A stretch of DNA of 64,000 bases from Zarea fungicola (GCA_900169235.1 FWCC01000234.1:47701-111700); one strand, 5' to 3'. Counted from the first letter of the stretch, positions 10,689 to 22,290 are shown. Made by a program: numbers and translations. The notes: generated by a model not told the origin, from the sequence alone.

Positions 10689-12224
10689 CTACGGGCGCAC
10701 CGCTCCCCTAGACTTCACGTTTCTCAGCCGAGACTTCGCATACGCTGTGACAGCCTCCAACACGGATTCGTCGGTTTCTTCGCTCAGGTCCTCAAACTGT
10801 AGAGGCTCTTTAGTTCCATCTTTGGCTTTGATTCTACAGGCACTCGACTCAATACCGCCAGGGTTTCCCACGACGGCGTTGATGAATCCACCCCACTCAT
10901 CAAACGAGCGGCGTGTGTTGGGATGAGGAATGAGCAAGTTGAAGCTGTGAGGAAGAGCTTCGTATTCTTGAAAAACGACCTTGACATCCCTCGTAGCCGC
11001 GAGTTTCTTGGCGAGAAATTTGTTTTCGTAGGCAAGCTTCTCCCAGCCCACAAATAGAAACACGGGTGGGATGCCCTCCCAACTGTCGACCAAAAGAGGA
11101 GAGACTAGAGGGTGCGTCAACAGGTGGTCGTCGGCATAAGGGCTCATTCTTGGCTGTTTGGCCGGCCAAATGTCGCATGGCTTGCTGTCCATGTTCATCT
11201 CCGTGATATTTGGCAACGTATCAAATGGGTGGTGATCAACGTCAAATGTTGGCGCACTAGTGGTTATGTCCAGCCAAGGAGCACTACAGGTTATGCCAGC
11301 TAGCAGAGGTATTTCTCGATGCTTGCCATGCCACAGAATTTTAGTCCCTTGACGACGGAATTCTAGTAAGAGGCGGACCAGAGAGAGGGCAAGGTTACCT
11401 CCGGCACTATGAAGAGAGCCAAGGTTAGATATTCAGTGCCACGAATCTTTTCTGAGAATAGCGTACCTATCGCCTGCAACAACCAGATTTTGCGATGTCA
11501 CCGGATCGTGGTATGCATCTGGAGCAGGATACAAAAGACTCATGTAGGCAACAAGCGCATCCAGCAACGCCGCTGGGAAAGGGTTTTGCGGAGCTAGACG
11601 ATACCGCACAGCAAAGCACCGTCCGCCTGTAATTTTGGCCAGTTTCTTCGCTATGGGCCGGATGGTGGCGGGATCCCCAAGGTAGAATGACCCTCCGTGT
11701 AGATACAAGATGGTTGTTTCTGTGGTACAATCCTTCATCATTTCTTGGAATCTTTCCCTTTCAGAGATTTCGGGCATCGCCTCTTTGACACTCGCAGCCC
11801 CACGGTACGCAATCCAATCGCCCTCGAAATGATCAACCTTGGGCAGCCTAAAGTCTCTTTGCTCCTCTGATATTCTGAGACTCCTGATCCCCTTGACGAG
11901 GGCGTCGAGAACGGCACGCTCCGGAGGGCCAGGCCACGAATATGTACTGATCCATGTCCTTGGAGGGATTCCCAGGTCAAGAAGTGAGTCATTTTGGGCC
12001 TCGCTCAAAGTCTGAGGTGGCGTGTGTTTCATAAATGATCGTATCACCGAAACGTTGATTGCCGTGTTGAGTCCTACATATTGCGATGATTCCGTTAAAT
12101 GGAGAATATGTTTTAAAATCGTCAAGATGATCAATGGCACCCTTTGAATCAGAGACCACAGCATCTGAAACTGTTTGGATGGCGTAGGCGGTACTGGCCT
12201 CAAGAGCCCCTCATCTGATGCCAT
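10689..12224 (-). CDS. Alpha/beta-hydrolase fold-3 esterase/lipase (HSL-like), 2 exons
   Basis: Exons are 12224..11467 and 11406..10689, separated by a 60-nt GT-AG intron that splits the nucleophile codon, giving 491 residues. The oxyanion-hole motif HGGSFYLGDP starts near residue 176. The nucleophile elbow GDSAGG is formed only after splicing (Ser253). The catalytic histidine is in EALPHSF (His406). The position that often carries Asp in a GxDEVL-like motif here reads VGWEKLAYEN, so the acid may be glutamate. The N-terminus has a hydrophobic segment (VPLIILTILKHILHL, about 29-43) that may anchor it to a membrane. Fungal relatives hydrolyse acyl or acetyl esters of lipids, drugs or secondary metabolites; the substrate here is unknown. 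No biosynthetic genes lie beside it. Confidence 0.88.
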
Positions 12225-15200
12225 TTCCACTTTCCCCTGCGAGGAGCAGCGTCACGGGAATTCAGACTGAAAAGATCCGGGTAAAGACGATGTTTATTTT
12301 ACGCAGTCTTTACGTAATTGCGCTGTGCTATGCATCTTCGCAACATCAATAAAGGGGTTTGCAGCACCACGGAAGACGCGGACAATGGCTCATAAGCGCT
12401 AAAGTCAGCCACCAGCGAATTAGCCTCAACTTGACATTCTCAGCATGGCACCAATCAAGCTACTTAATTTTCTTAGTTTCACGACGTATTATTAGATTTT
12501 ACGGTCGCGAGCATCAAATCTATTCCTATACATGTAGAGACCAACTGTCACTAACGTAGGATGAGAAGCATTCTTGCCGCTGTTGAATCTTACCACACAT
12601 CGACTCCAATAACCCGCCGCCCATCAAGCATTTACACCAATTGTAGTTCTTCTACACACAAGATAATGTCAATTCTAATGCACAAGTTGGCATCACAATC
12701 CCTAGACCTTCCGCCAAAGAAAATTTGTTGACAAAGTATCGACTTCTGAACCCATAGGTCGAACGAGATTATCACATTAACTGGCATGCCGGTAATATTC
12801 GTTCTGGCAGGGCGCAGATGCGTGTAACATGATTTCAAACATGAATGAAGCTCCTACCTGCACCTTTAAACATTGTAATCAATAAGAACCATTCAATTTT
12901 TTAATACTGCGCCTAACTCCAGAGTCCAATCTCTACTCCCGTTACGTGGAATCGTATATGAAGTTCGTCCACCGAGATGTTATCATGGGCAACAGCTTTG
13001 CATCAAGGTAGTCACAGTATTTTGCCTAATAAAGCCTTTCCGCTTGAATGAAAGTACTCTGGAAAGAAATGCAATCACTAGAAGGAAGTTCTACCGGCAC
13101 TAATAATCGATCATCTACTGACTGAACGGTCCTACCTGTGCGACTGTGTTAAGAGGTTGACAGTGTGGAGGTAAATGTCACGGATTCGTTAGGGCAAACT
13201 CCACTGCAACACACATTTACATCGGGCCGTGAGAATATTGCGAGTCTTCTATTGTCAGCCGAGAGTGTATCGATGCGAAGGAGGCTCGAGGTTTAACGCT
13301 TTAAGATCCATCACCATGTTTATGCCCCGCCTTCCCAGTATACAACCTTCTTGGGATCATTCCAGATTGAAATGGACGACATGTGCAATCGAACGGGATC
13401 CGCTGCCAGATAACAGCCGAAAACAATCAAAGTGGGTTTCGTCAGACTATTCAGTACACTGCCAGACAGACATTTCCCAACCATTGATAACTATCACGAA
13501 TAGTTACAGGGCACAACAGTGAGAGGAGCATCTGTCCGTAGGGATAATGTTGGTAACTTGGTGGTATTCAAAGTCTAGCTACGGCTGGACGGGGGTAATT
13601 TCTCCGCTATATACAGGAGGTCGGCCGGCAGGCAAAAGCAAGAAAAAAAGAAGAAAAGAAAAGGAAAAGGAAAAGAAAAAACCACAGAAAGACCGCCTAC
13701 AGCGGTTGTGATCACTGATGTCCTGGTATTCGAGGCAGGCTTTAGGCTTCCATGGACGCGTTGTTGGACAAATTGTAGTCACAACGCCAACAGACGGCGG
13801 AAGTTCTTTAAGAAAGTTCTACACTGCTTTCGGGAGAAATGGTTCAAAATGTGTGACGAATGCGAACTTGACCTTGCCTGTCAAGTGAGCTCATGCTTTG
13901 ATTTAATCCCAATACGCTTCACTGTTGTCCAATATGATTAACGATGGAATGCAGCGCCGTTCTCAGTTGTTGGCAAAAAAACAGAACTCTCAACTCATCC
14001 AGAAACCTGCAGAAGACGCGCAGCTGTGATCTAACCTTCGTTTTTATTTACGAGACCAAGTCAACTTGATGAAAGCATTAAAGTTTACCAACACCGGCTT
14101 GGATTGTCTTGAGCACGTTTATATTCGTTCCAAATGAGCTCTGTGGAAAGCATAAGCCCATTGAGCTTGGTGAATTTGCAATGGTCCATGCATTGTAGTT
14201 CCTTACCGACTAAACATAGGAGGAGGGAACAGAAACTAGCGATGTTAGAGTCGCTGAAATAGGCAATACAATGAATTCTGTCTTACTGTTATCCATGTGA
14301 GCCATTTCGTATCTGCTGCAAGGCCAATGGATCGATGGGCCTCATTGATTGAAACCCAAGCAAATTCCTATACATTTGAACAGAAATTTCAACACAGGAT
14401 GGGTAAACAACTGACAAAGTGCAACAAGTCCCGTAGTTTTTGATTTAGGCCATATAGCCGATCACGGACACCATTTTTAAAATGCGTAATATTTGCCAAG
14501 ATCCCCACCTGTTAGAGAGATGGCAATTCTCCTTGCTGACTCGCTGCAGGTGTTGACCACTACCAGGTGGCTCTTTATTCGTTTCGATATTGTAGGTCGT
14601 GGTTTCATTCTATATTTTATGGACAGAAAGATTTATGCACGTCCTAGTGCTTTATTAGCCTTCACTGCTACTAAAACTGACCTTTTTTCAAATTGGAATG
14701 GATCTTGGGAGACTTTGCCGAGGTAACAGGGGCCGAATGCATCGCTGACAACATGTACATATATACACCAAGACAGATAATTTCCACAGTTGTATCAGGA
14801 CCATGAATGGTAGTTTTCGAAACTGGCAGTTGCAGTTTCGTCGACTTTTTCCTATTCTGTTTCGTCCCAGAGGAACCCACGGTATAGAGTACCGTGTAAA
14901 CGAAGCTCGCAGCCGTTTCCCTCGCAGTCTTAGAAACTAACAGCAAATTATTCCGCCCATACAGCGCTAATTTAGAGGTATATCTTTCTTGTCTCAACCA
15001 ATTTACGCTGATTCCTTCGCGTAACGCAAACCGCCCCTCGTGGCGGCTAAATTTCAATAACTCGAGCGGTCACGATTTCTAATTTTCAACGCTCGCGAGA
15101 ATTCTCGGCAAAAAGAAACATACTTACGGTCCCACACATCCAGCGGTTTCCGCGTCGGTACTGGGAAAGGGGCCATGTTTCTATTGCTAGCCGCGACAAC

Positions 15201-15996
15201 AGCCCTGGTTCCTATATTTAGAGTGCACCGCCTGGCACATGCCAATCAAGTGCAACTTATATCCAAATCACTTCGGAGTACTCCGAGCGAGCTCCGTCCC
15301 GCGGACGCTACAAGCGGAGTCGGCAATCTTCAATGCGGCGCCACAGTCCTGTTGACGAGTTTGTTCCAAAATCGGCCAATGCCAAGCTAACAGGGTGTGG
15401 CTTACGAATTCCCCTCACCACTGGTGTGCTCCTAGTATCGGCTGTCAAAAGCGTGAACTCGCGCCCTTCCATCGCCAACTTCATCAGTCTCGCAAGATTC
15501 CTCCAAGACTTCGGGCTTATGACTCAATACGATCTGAATATTGGTTGCGCCACCGCAGACTGGAGCCGAACTCGCATTGCAACGTTGTTTGCTACTGCCT
15601 CATATTAGGCACGTGGGCCTTGATTCTTTAAGAGCTCCTCTGGTCGCTCCACTGGCTGCGACGGGTCGGCTTTATTGAAAGCAACGCTTAATCGGCTACT
15701 AAAATGCTGCAAACGTAATACAACAGGTACAGCAATGTTTTATTAAACTAAATCAACTTGACTGGGAGAAAGGTAGAAAAGGCTAATGTTTTAATTTTAG
15801 TGGCGACCGTGAAATAATTAAATCTGTATGAATCAGAGGGCATCGGTGAAGGCCGGACCCCACGCCTTTGGTACTTATAAAGGTCTTATATTTAATTAAA
15901 GTATAAGTTGTCTGTTGTCGCGCTTATCTGTGACACCCAATATCTTCACACTGCCTCATCGAAAGTTGTCTCCTGATTGCTCCTCGGCGTCAAACG
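12225..15996. other. 3.8-kb gene-poor region
   Basis: No gene could be supported. The tract contains a 41-base polypurine run (13641..13681) and, near 15279, the 12-bp palindrome CGGAGTACTCCG followed by further CGAGC/GCTCCG words. A minus-strand ATG at about 15177 opens a short peptide (MAPFPVPTRKPLDVWD) ending at a good GTAAGT, but I could not find a continuation that looks like a protein. A TATA-like TTATAAAGG near 15876 may serve the arrestin gene on the right. Confidence 0.4.
13641..13681 (+). repeat. Polypurine (A/G) tract
   Basis: A 41-base uninterrupted A/G run of short GAAAA- and GGAAAA-like units. It is low-complexity sequence with no gene association visible. Confidence 0.8.
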
Positions 15997-17286
15997 ATGG
16001 ATGACCGGCGCTATTCAGAACTGAGCGACAGCGGCGTTGACTCCGGCTCACGAAAGTCGTCTATCAGCAAGCTCAACGCTCTTCGTCTTTTCCGACGATC
16101 CGCGTCCAGAGCCTCATCATTTGAAAGCTCACCTGCCGTCAAAATCACCTGCAGAGTCGAGAGCCCTCCAATCCTCTTCCATGGTTCAACCGATGAGACG
16201 GCCGGAGCCTTCTTTTCGGGCCAGCTGGCCGTGGAGGTAAACGAGGACGTGATAGAGTTGGAGTCGTTTGTCGCGAGTTTTAAACTTCACGTCATGTACA
16301 AGCGCCCCTTCCAAAGCCACTGTGAGGAATGCCAGCACAGGTACATCCAGCTCGAGTCCTGGCAGCTTCTTCGCGAGCCGACGACACTCCTCCGCGGAAC
16401 TCACCTCTTTCCCTTTTCAACACATCTCGACGGCAGCCAGCCGACCACCGCCGACACCCCCATATTCTCCATTTCGTACGAGCTCAAAGCCGAGGCTATG
16501 GTCATCAACCAAACACCACAGACGCCTAGCGCAAACGAGCAACCTGGTACTCCACCAAATCCATCACCGATAAAATTTGAATTGGCTGTGCCCGTGAAGC
16601 GATGCATTCAGGAACCTCTATATCCTAGCTGCCCGCTTCACATCTTTCCTCCCACGGAGATCACGGCCGCGGCGAGCTATATCCCGACAATCCACCCTAC
16701 CGGGACGAATACAATACAGCTCAAGGTCGATGGCCTCTCGCGCCAAGGCGATGGGGACAGCGACGCTCGAACGTGGGCTCTCAGTCAGGTTAATTGGAAA
16801 TTAGAGGAAAATATCAAAGCAACGGTACCGGCCTGTGGGAGACACCAAAGGGGAGCGCACACTGTCCGAGACGAGATCAAGGGCATCCTACGCGACCAAG
16901 CCCGCATCATTGGCGGGAAAGAATTGCGAGAGGGCTGGGACTCTGTCGACCTGTCACCCGACGGAACTTTGAACCTCGAAATTGAGTTTGGCCTTGATCA
17001 AGCGATAGTAGACGGCGATAGCTACGCGTTAGCAAAGTATGCTTTTGGCACGGAGCTAGGTGACGGCACTGAGATTAGCCATACCCTGCTCGTCGACTTG
17101 ATTGTTACCAGCCAGGACCAGTCCTGTCCGAAGCAGTCTACTGATGTTTGCCGCCGTTTGAGGATGCGCTTCAACATGATTCTGACTAGTTCTTCCGGCG
17201 CGAGCATCAGCTGGGACAATGAGCCGCTTCCTATTTACGGCGATGTTTCAACCCGGCCACCTGAATATTTCACGGACGATAATTAA
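15997..17286 (+). CDS. Arrestin-like trafficking adaptor (LDB19/ART1-like) with PY motif
   Basis: A single exon of 429 residues. The N-terminus is Ser/Arg-rich and basic (residues 1-45) and is followed by beta-rich arrestin-fold sequence from KITCRVESPPILFHG onward. Landmarks include a segment typical of fungal arrestin N-domains with a CxxC pair (HCEECQ) and LLRGTHLFPFS. The C-terminus ends RPPEYFTDDN, whose PPEY is a class-I PY motif for binding the WW domains of the HECT ubiquitin ligase Rsp5. Proteins of this build recruit the ligase to plasma-membrane transporters to trigger their endocytosis. The arrestin family is clear; the precise LDB19/ART1 assignment is inference from length and layout. 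The start ATG lies downstream of a TATA-like element and a pyrimidine-rich leader. Confidence 0.75.
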   Translation: MDDRRYSELSDSGVDSGSRKSSISKLNALRLFRRSASRASSFESSPAVKITCRVESPPILFHGSTDETAGAFFSGQLAVEVNEDVIELESFVASFKLHVMYKRPFQSHCEECQHRYIQLESWQLLREPTTLLRGTHLFPFSTHLDGSQPTTADTPIFSISYELKAEAMVINQTPQTPSANEQPGTPPNPSPIKFELAVPVKRCIQEPLYPSCPLHIFPPTEITAAASYIPTIHPTGTNTIQLKVDGLSRQGDGDSDARTWALSQVNWKLEENIKATVPACGRHQRGAHTVRDEIKGILRDQARIIGGKELREGWDSVDLSPDGTLNLEIEFGLDQAIVDGDSYALAKYAFGTELGDGTEISHTLLVDLIVTSQDQSCPKQSTDVCRRLRMRFNMILTSSSGASISWDNEPLPIYGDVSTRPPEYFTDDN

Positions 17287-17575
17287 TCTCCTTGCGTGAG
17301 GGGATAAACATTGTGTTGGAGATGATTCTGGCAGTATGGATACCCGTAGCGGCTGGTCTTTAGAAACCTGCGTTGGTTTCTTTAGGCAATGTAAGATAAG
17401 CCATTATTACATAAAGCACTATATAGTTATAGCGAAATAAATCCGACATTACTAAGTAATTTCTTTTCCCGCGAATATCTCTTTCTGCCTCCTTCTAGCT
17501 ACCGGGAGTCTCTTCCTTAAGTACGCATCCGTCTCTCCATCTCTCTTACTCGGATGAGTCCTAAATATCTTGTAC

Positions 17576-17758
17576 CTACTTAAATTAGCCACTTCAGTTA
17601 GAGAGAGCATATTCACAGTAACTTACACAAAAACCTCCGTCACACTTAAAATCCGCGCAACACGTCGGAGCAGAACAACTGTCCCCGTAACCACCACATT
17701 CTTGTGCTGTGGCTTTGAAGACAAGGGCAATCAATAGAGGTAAGGTTGCGTAACGCAT
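17576..17758 (-). CDS. Tiny secreted six-cysteine knottin-like protein
   Basis: ATG at 17758 opens a 44-codon exon ending at a strong GTAAGT donor (intron starts 17626). It encodes a hydrophobic signal (residues 2-19) and then a mature part of about 25 residues with cysteine spacing C-x6-C-x4-CC-x4-C-x4-C. That is the classic inhibitor-cystine-knot spacing. If a 48-nt intron with a CTAAC-like branch site is removed (17626..17579), a TAG stop follows directly after the sixth cysteine. If it is retained, the frame continues ten codons to a stop at 17594. A TATATAA element lies about 85 bp upstream (about 17840-17846). Small fungal knottins serve as effectors, enzyme inhibitors or antimicrobial peptides; the role here is unknown. 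It sits beside the repeat-rich 18-kb stretch. Confidence 0.6.
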
Positions 17759-18181
17759 TTTGGAAAACTGTAGCTAAAGTTTTAATAGGATAAAGAAGTT
17801 AGGTTGTTACTAATGCTTTTCATGGGGTGCTTGGCAAGTTATATATTATTGTAGATGTCTCATATAGTGGGATTATGTCCTAGATAGAGGAATTTCATAA
17901 ATAATAAAGGCTACTCTTGTGATCTAGCAACGTATTTAGTCGTTGGCTGGAATGGCCATATTTGGCTGCAATGCTGTGTCTAGGAAGAAGAAACTACAAA
18001 TTCATTCCTGTCCTATGACACTTGCGATAGCGGGCAACTCAGCTCAGACTTCAGAGAGACAGAAAAGGAGCAAAACGGCACAGAGAGAAATGATACAGAG
18101 AGATATAACACAGCGACATACGGCGCAGGGATGCACGGAATAGAAAGACACTTAGACTCACTATACAGGGCTATCTAGTTG

Positions 18182-18500
18182 GGTAGCAAGACATTATAGG
18201 ACGTAGCAAGACATCGTGGGTGTCACAACTTATGTTGTGTCACATGCTAGAAGACAGTGGATAAAAGGCGCGATAGCGGCGTAGTGCGTACTCTCCAGTG
18301 ATCAATAGAGTCATTATACACAACATACAACTATTATTACAGCTGTCTTCTTGCAATCTCTCCCATCACCTTCTTCATACTAGCCATGACGTTCCTGGCA
18401 ATAGGACATAGCAAGACATCATAAGACGTGGCAAGACACCATAAGACGTACCAAGACATAAGAAATAGCAAGACATCACATGAAGTAGAAGACATCATAG
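18182..18500 (+). repeat. Degenerate repeats of a TAGCAAGACATCATAAGACG unit
   Basis: Two blocks (about 18183-18216 and 18408-18500) carry imperfect copies of an approximately 20-bp unit built on AGCAAGACAT and ATAAGACGT. The blocks flank the LTR-like segment at 18221-18341. Unit count and order are irregular, so this is an old or scrambled tandem repeat. Confidence 0.6.
18221..18341 (+). mobile_element. Possible solo LTR fragment
   Basis: A 121-bp segment begins TGTCACAAC and ends ATTATTACA, that is TG...CA. It contains a CACAAC-TTAT-GTTGTG palindrome near its left end, a TATA-like GGATAAAAGG in the middle, and an AT-rich end with CACAACATACAAC. These are features of fungal retrotransposon LTRs. 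No target-site duplication matches at the flanks and no internal retroelement sequence is present, so the call is weak. Confidence 0.28.
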
Positions 18501-18571
18501 TAGTTGCCCTTGCATCGCGCGCTTGCCGGGAGTGGATGAACCCGTCTTTCGCAAGATCCATGCAGCAGAAC

Positions 18572-19755
18572 TTAGAACTTTGCTCGGACGATCGCGTGGT
18601 CAACAGATAATAAATTCTGGACCAACTCAACAACCGATTCTGCGACACCCCATGAGGTCTCAAACCCTCGCCCTCCTGCTCCGTAAGCATGAACTACATG
18701 CCTCGACTGCCCAAGCCCATTCGGGTCAGCCTGGTTTTGCTCTGCCTCGATTCGCATTCCCCCTTCTCGAGTTGGTCGAAGCCCAACAATGTCAGCAATG
18801 ACTTTAGCGGTATCAATAGCTTGGGAGGATGGGAGTGTATAACTCTCAATCGTGCGGGCCTTGGTCAGCAACGACTGTCTGGTGGCAGGATCTGCCTCAC
18901 TTGAGCTGTCTCTAGGTTGCTTTGTCCCTCCAATAACAGTCCCTCCGTTAAGGAATCTGGGAATAATAAAGCTCCAAGAGCCATCCTTGTTCTGTCTCGT
19001 CACTGTGCCGCCCGTGACCTCCAAATTTGTGAGGACCGTTTGGCCTTTGCATGTTAGTACTTGCATGCGACTGGAAACGGTGTTTTATTTCGTCAAGATG
19101 TCTTACCTCTAGTTGGGAAGCATTTACTGTCACCGAACCCCATTCCAGAGGCATTGACTACCAAACCAACATTGGCGACAATGTCAAACGCCTCCCACTC
19201 ACTGCGTAGGTGACCTTCAACACACTTGCCGCCTCTGACAATAAAGGAACGTAATAGATTGGCACAATACACCGGAGGATTCACACAAAAGGTGTCATAC
19301 TCGAACCCCAGCTGCATACCTTCAGGTAGCTCCGCCGCATCAAGCTTTCGATAGCTGTCGAGGCCCGTCTCGGCCGTGAATGAATCGTGTGTCTGCGCCG
19401 CGTACGCCGCTGGCGGCGCCTCAAGAAACTCAACGCCCTTGCATTTCGTGACGCCAAGGAACGGCGACTGGCTGCTCTGATTGCCGAATACTTGGGCAGT
19501 CCGCTTGAGCCAGGCAGCTTCCTGCACGAGCTGCGGCGTGCTGGCGGGGATGGGACGGACATGCGCGCCGGCCCACATGGAGGCATAGTGAACAGAGTGC
19601 TTGGTCGGGGCTCCTGGAATCGACGTGGGCCATTCGCGTGCGACAATTGTGACGTTGAATTGGGAGGGATCAAGGGTATCGAGAAGACAAAGTGCCGTTG
19701 TGAGGCCGATGATACCCGCTCCGATGACAACGACGGTGGTGGTTGGTTGTGCCAT
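18572..19755 (-). CDS. FAD-dependent D-amino-acid oxidase, 2 exons
   Basis: Exons are 19755..19107 and 19044..18572, with a 62-nt GT-AG intron in phase 1 containing a TACTAAC branch site, giving 373 residues, the usual length. The dinucleotide-binding motif VVVIGAGIIGLTTAL lies at residues 8-22. The segment HYASMWAGAHVRPI is typical of the family. The D-amino-acid-oxidase signature HVVHAYGAGGRGFETSWGVA spans about 332-351. The enzyme oxidises D-amino acids to imino acids, releasing H2O2; the imines hydrolyse to keto acids and ammonia. The C-terminus is AKF, close to but not a canonical peroxisomal PTS1 (SKL/AKL), so peroxisomal import is likely but not certain. A Zn2Cys6 regulator lies upstream on the same strand, and RidA lies beyond it. 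Confidence 0.93.
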
Positions 19756-20359
19756 TTTTTGGCTGATGATGCTATGTAAATATGAATATCTTGCAAAGTA
19801 AGAAATGCAAAGCTAGCACCGACATATCGAGTACTTTATATCTTGTCTTTATTACGGTTTGCTTCAGTTCCGTTGCTACCTTGTCTTGGGGCGAGATGCT
19901 CGTGGTCAGTGGGGCCGGCCGTGACGGGCGGCGGCGCAGCGCCGGAGATGGAACCCCGGGCACGGCTGAGGGTCAAACCAGGCGAACTGGGAGTTTCAAA
20001 TCCGAGGCTCCGTCAGTGATCGCCTGCACGGTGGAAGCAGGTGTATAGACAACTACTTCTAGCTGAAATTACTTGAGATGTTTTCGGAGTTTACTCTCCG
20101 TTTTGTATCAGAAGATGACTGTTCCATCCTTTGACTTGCATAGCTTTGCTCGTAGAAGTATCTTATGTTTCCGTAGTTCACCAAGTTACTATCAATGTCA
20201 GTGGTGAAAGCTCGCTTGGCTACAAGAGGTGGAATCCCAAACCCCCTGCGTTTGTACTTGTTCCTCTGCAGACATGGTCACGAGGACAACCACAGAATAC
20301 TTGAATCTATATGTCTCGTTTTATGTTGTGCTATGTACAATCTACCCTGCAAAACCCGT

Positions 20360-22290
20360 TCATGTGAATGATGGTCCCGGATTCATCACAATGTTCGCCA
20401 ATGGCCATGTGACAGAAATCTCTGAAATAGCCTCCATCAAACTATTCAATTCTTCTGGAGTGCCAAATGCTTTCAGGGTACGGATTGCCTGTATTACACC
20501 GTACACAATAATCAGCGGACTATTTCTCAGTCCATGCTGGTTTCGGAAGCGCCGAAGAATCGAATGCGTCTCAGTGGCAGCCTGCACGCATGCCTCGCGA
20601 GCCCGGGTGCTCGAATTGTCGGTGTCCGGTGAGGTCGCCTCATCAAAGTTGAGGGCGATCCGTGCGCTATTATACAGCAGGCTGGGAGAGGTTAGTTCTC
20701 GTCCTGCGAAGCTTCGTCTTGGCAAGTACATACTGCAAGGCTGCTATGCTAGGCTTCAGGGGCTTGTCTATGGGGTCCCACACAGTAAAGACAGCCCACT
20801 CGGGCAGACGCGTTCTCCAGTCTAGGAGGTCATGGTTGAGGCTGTTTAGGTTTTGCTGTTGCACAGACATGTGGACTTGGTTGGGCGACGAAGACATGAG
20901 GCTGAGCATGCGCTCCCATATCCTTGCAAGCTTAATCTGCTCGCTAATGTACGGTATCATGGAGATGTCGGCGTGCTTATCGGCGGTGTCGTCATCAAAG
21001 CCAACAGAGCGCCAGGGTAAGATGAATGGAGGGTCACTAAATGCGTGAGGCGTTAAAATGCTGGGGATGATACCCGTTGTGAGTGGGTTGAACTGTTAGC
21101 TTACGGTAGGGTCTCCAGCTCATAGACCTCAGCTTCCGAGTATATCAGCTGCACAGGTCGACCGAATACGAGACTAATCAGTTTGTCGGAGATGTAACAG
21201 CCCCAGTAGATGCGCCTGCGAATCTCAAAGTGCTCTCGCGTGTTGACGGTATGGTCAGGTGCGACCCACAGCTTGGAGTCTTTCTGAAAGCCCAGATCCT
21301 GAGCCATTCGAAACGCAATACCTTGAGACAAGGACAACACATGTCAGCTTACATCTTCCGGGCTGGTTAAAGACTAGAGCCTCCATCCTACCTGAAAATG
21401 ACCAGCCTTTGGACAGGCGGCCGGCACCAATCTCGTAAAAGGCCAGGCACAAAAAAGTCTGAACTGCAGTGATGGATGGATTTACGAGGTCAGTCACCAT
21501 GGCTATCGTCTCGGCAGCATCATGGCACCGCAGGCCAAAATCGTCCTGCTCGCTTGCCGGTAGCATCAAAGTACCCAAGGCGCAAATGGACAGCAATAGG
21601 GACACAGACCAGTATTTACTGTCTTGGCGCTTGGTAAAATGGTCCCGCAGAAGCGCGTCGCGGTAGATGAACATGAAGTTGGGGTACTGCCACTTGAAGA
21701 AGATGACGAGGGCCTGCATGATGCGCTTGTCGTCAATGTCAATGTCAAAATGGCGTAGGACATGATCGGCATTCCTCAAAACCCCCACGGAGGAGGCAGC
21801 TTCTCCAATGGCGCCGCCAGGTCTCTCCTGGCCATCGAACATGACCTGGTAGATGCTCGTCGGGCCGTGAAAGGAGAGCGACCCATCGCTGGTTACATGG
21901 AAGTTGGTGGCGCGCCGTGGCTTCGATGATGCGGCAGGTGATTGGCGTGAGACGGATGATCCCGCTCTCGGTGAGCTCGAAATAAAGCTCGCGGAACGCA
22001 GCTTGGAGCTTATTTCTGACGGCGAGGATTGCTGCAGGTCAATCACGAATTCCTCCAGCCAGGCAACCCGGTTCTGTAACAGGTCTAGGTGATCCTGGGA
22101 TGCCGGTTTCCGCTTCTTATCCACATGACGGTATTCACAAGCGACGCCCGCTTTCTCACACATACGACATGGCTCGGTTCTAGAACATTTAAGCTTCTCG
22201 GCATTAGTCGGACGCTTGTGCATGAACACTACAGTTGGAAGAAATAGCTGCCTTTTTGTATTGGCATCGTTTGCATCTAAACTGATGCAT
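20360..22290 (-). CDS. Zn2Cys6 transcription factor with fungal-specific regulatory domain, 5 exons
   Basis: Exons are 22290..22252, 22193..21392, 21321..21105, 21036..20734 and 20681..20360. Phases agree at every junction and give 560 residues. The zinc cluster C-x2-C-x6-C-x5-C-x2-C-x6-C (Cys6, 9, 16, 22, 25, 32) is complete only when a 58-nt intron with a GC donor (22251..22194) is removed. The other introns are GT-AG. A basic linker KKRKP and a short coiled segment (LLQNRVAWLEEFVIDL) follow. The fungal_trans domain occupies about 150-430, including FFKWQYPNFMFIYRDALL, GIAFRMAQDLG and RRRIYWGCYISDKL. It should be a nuclear DNA-binding regulator. It is transcribed away from RidA across a 581-bp shared promoter and lies upstream of the D-amino-acid oxidase, which suggests it controls one or both (inference). 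Confidence 0.88.

Noticed and set aside
14671..15245. Possible two-exon minus-strand gene starting MAPFPVPTRKPLDVWD
   Set aside because: The first exon has a good donor, but no acceptor gives a protein-like continuation; the downstream 128-codon frame is not family-like.
18182..18500. CRISPR-like spacing of the AGCAAGACAT repeats
   Set aside because: Irregular unit lengths and a eukaryotic context; no regular spacers.
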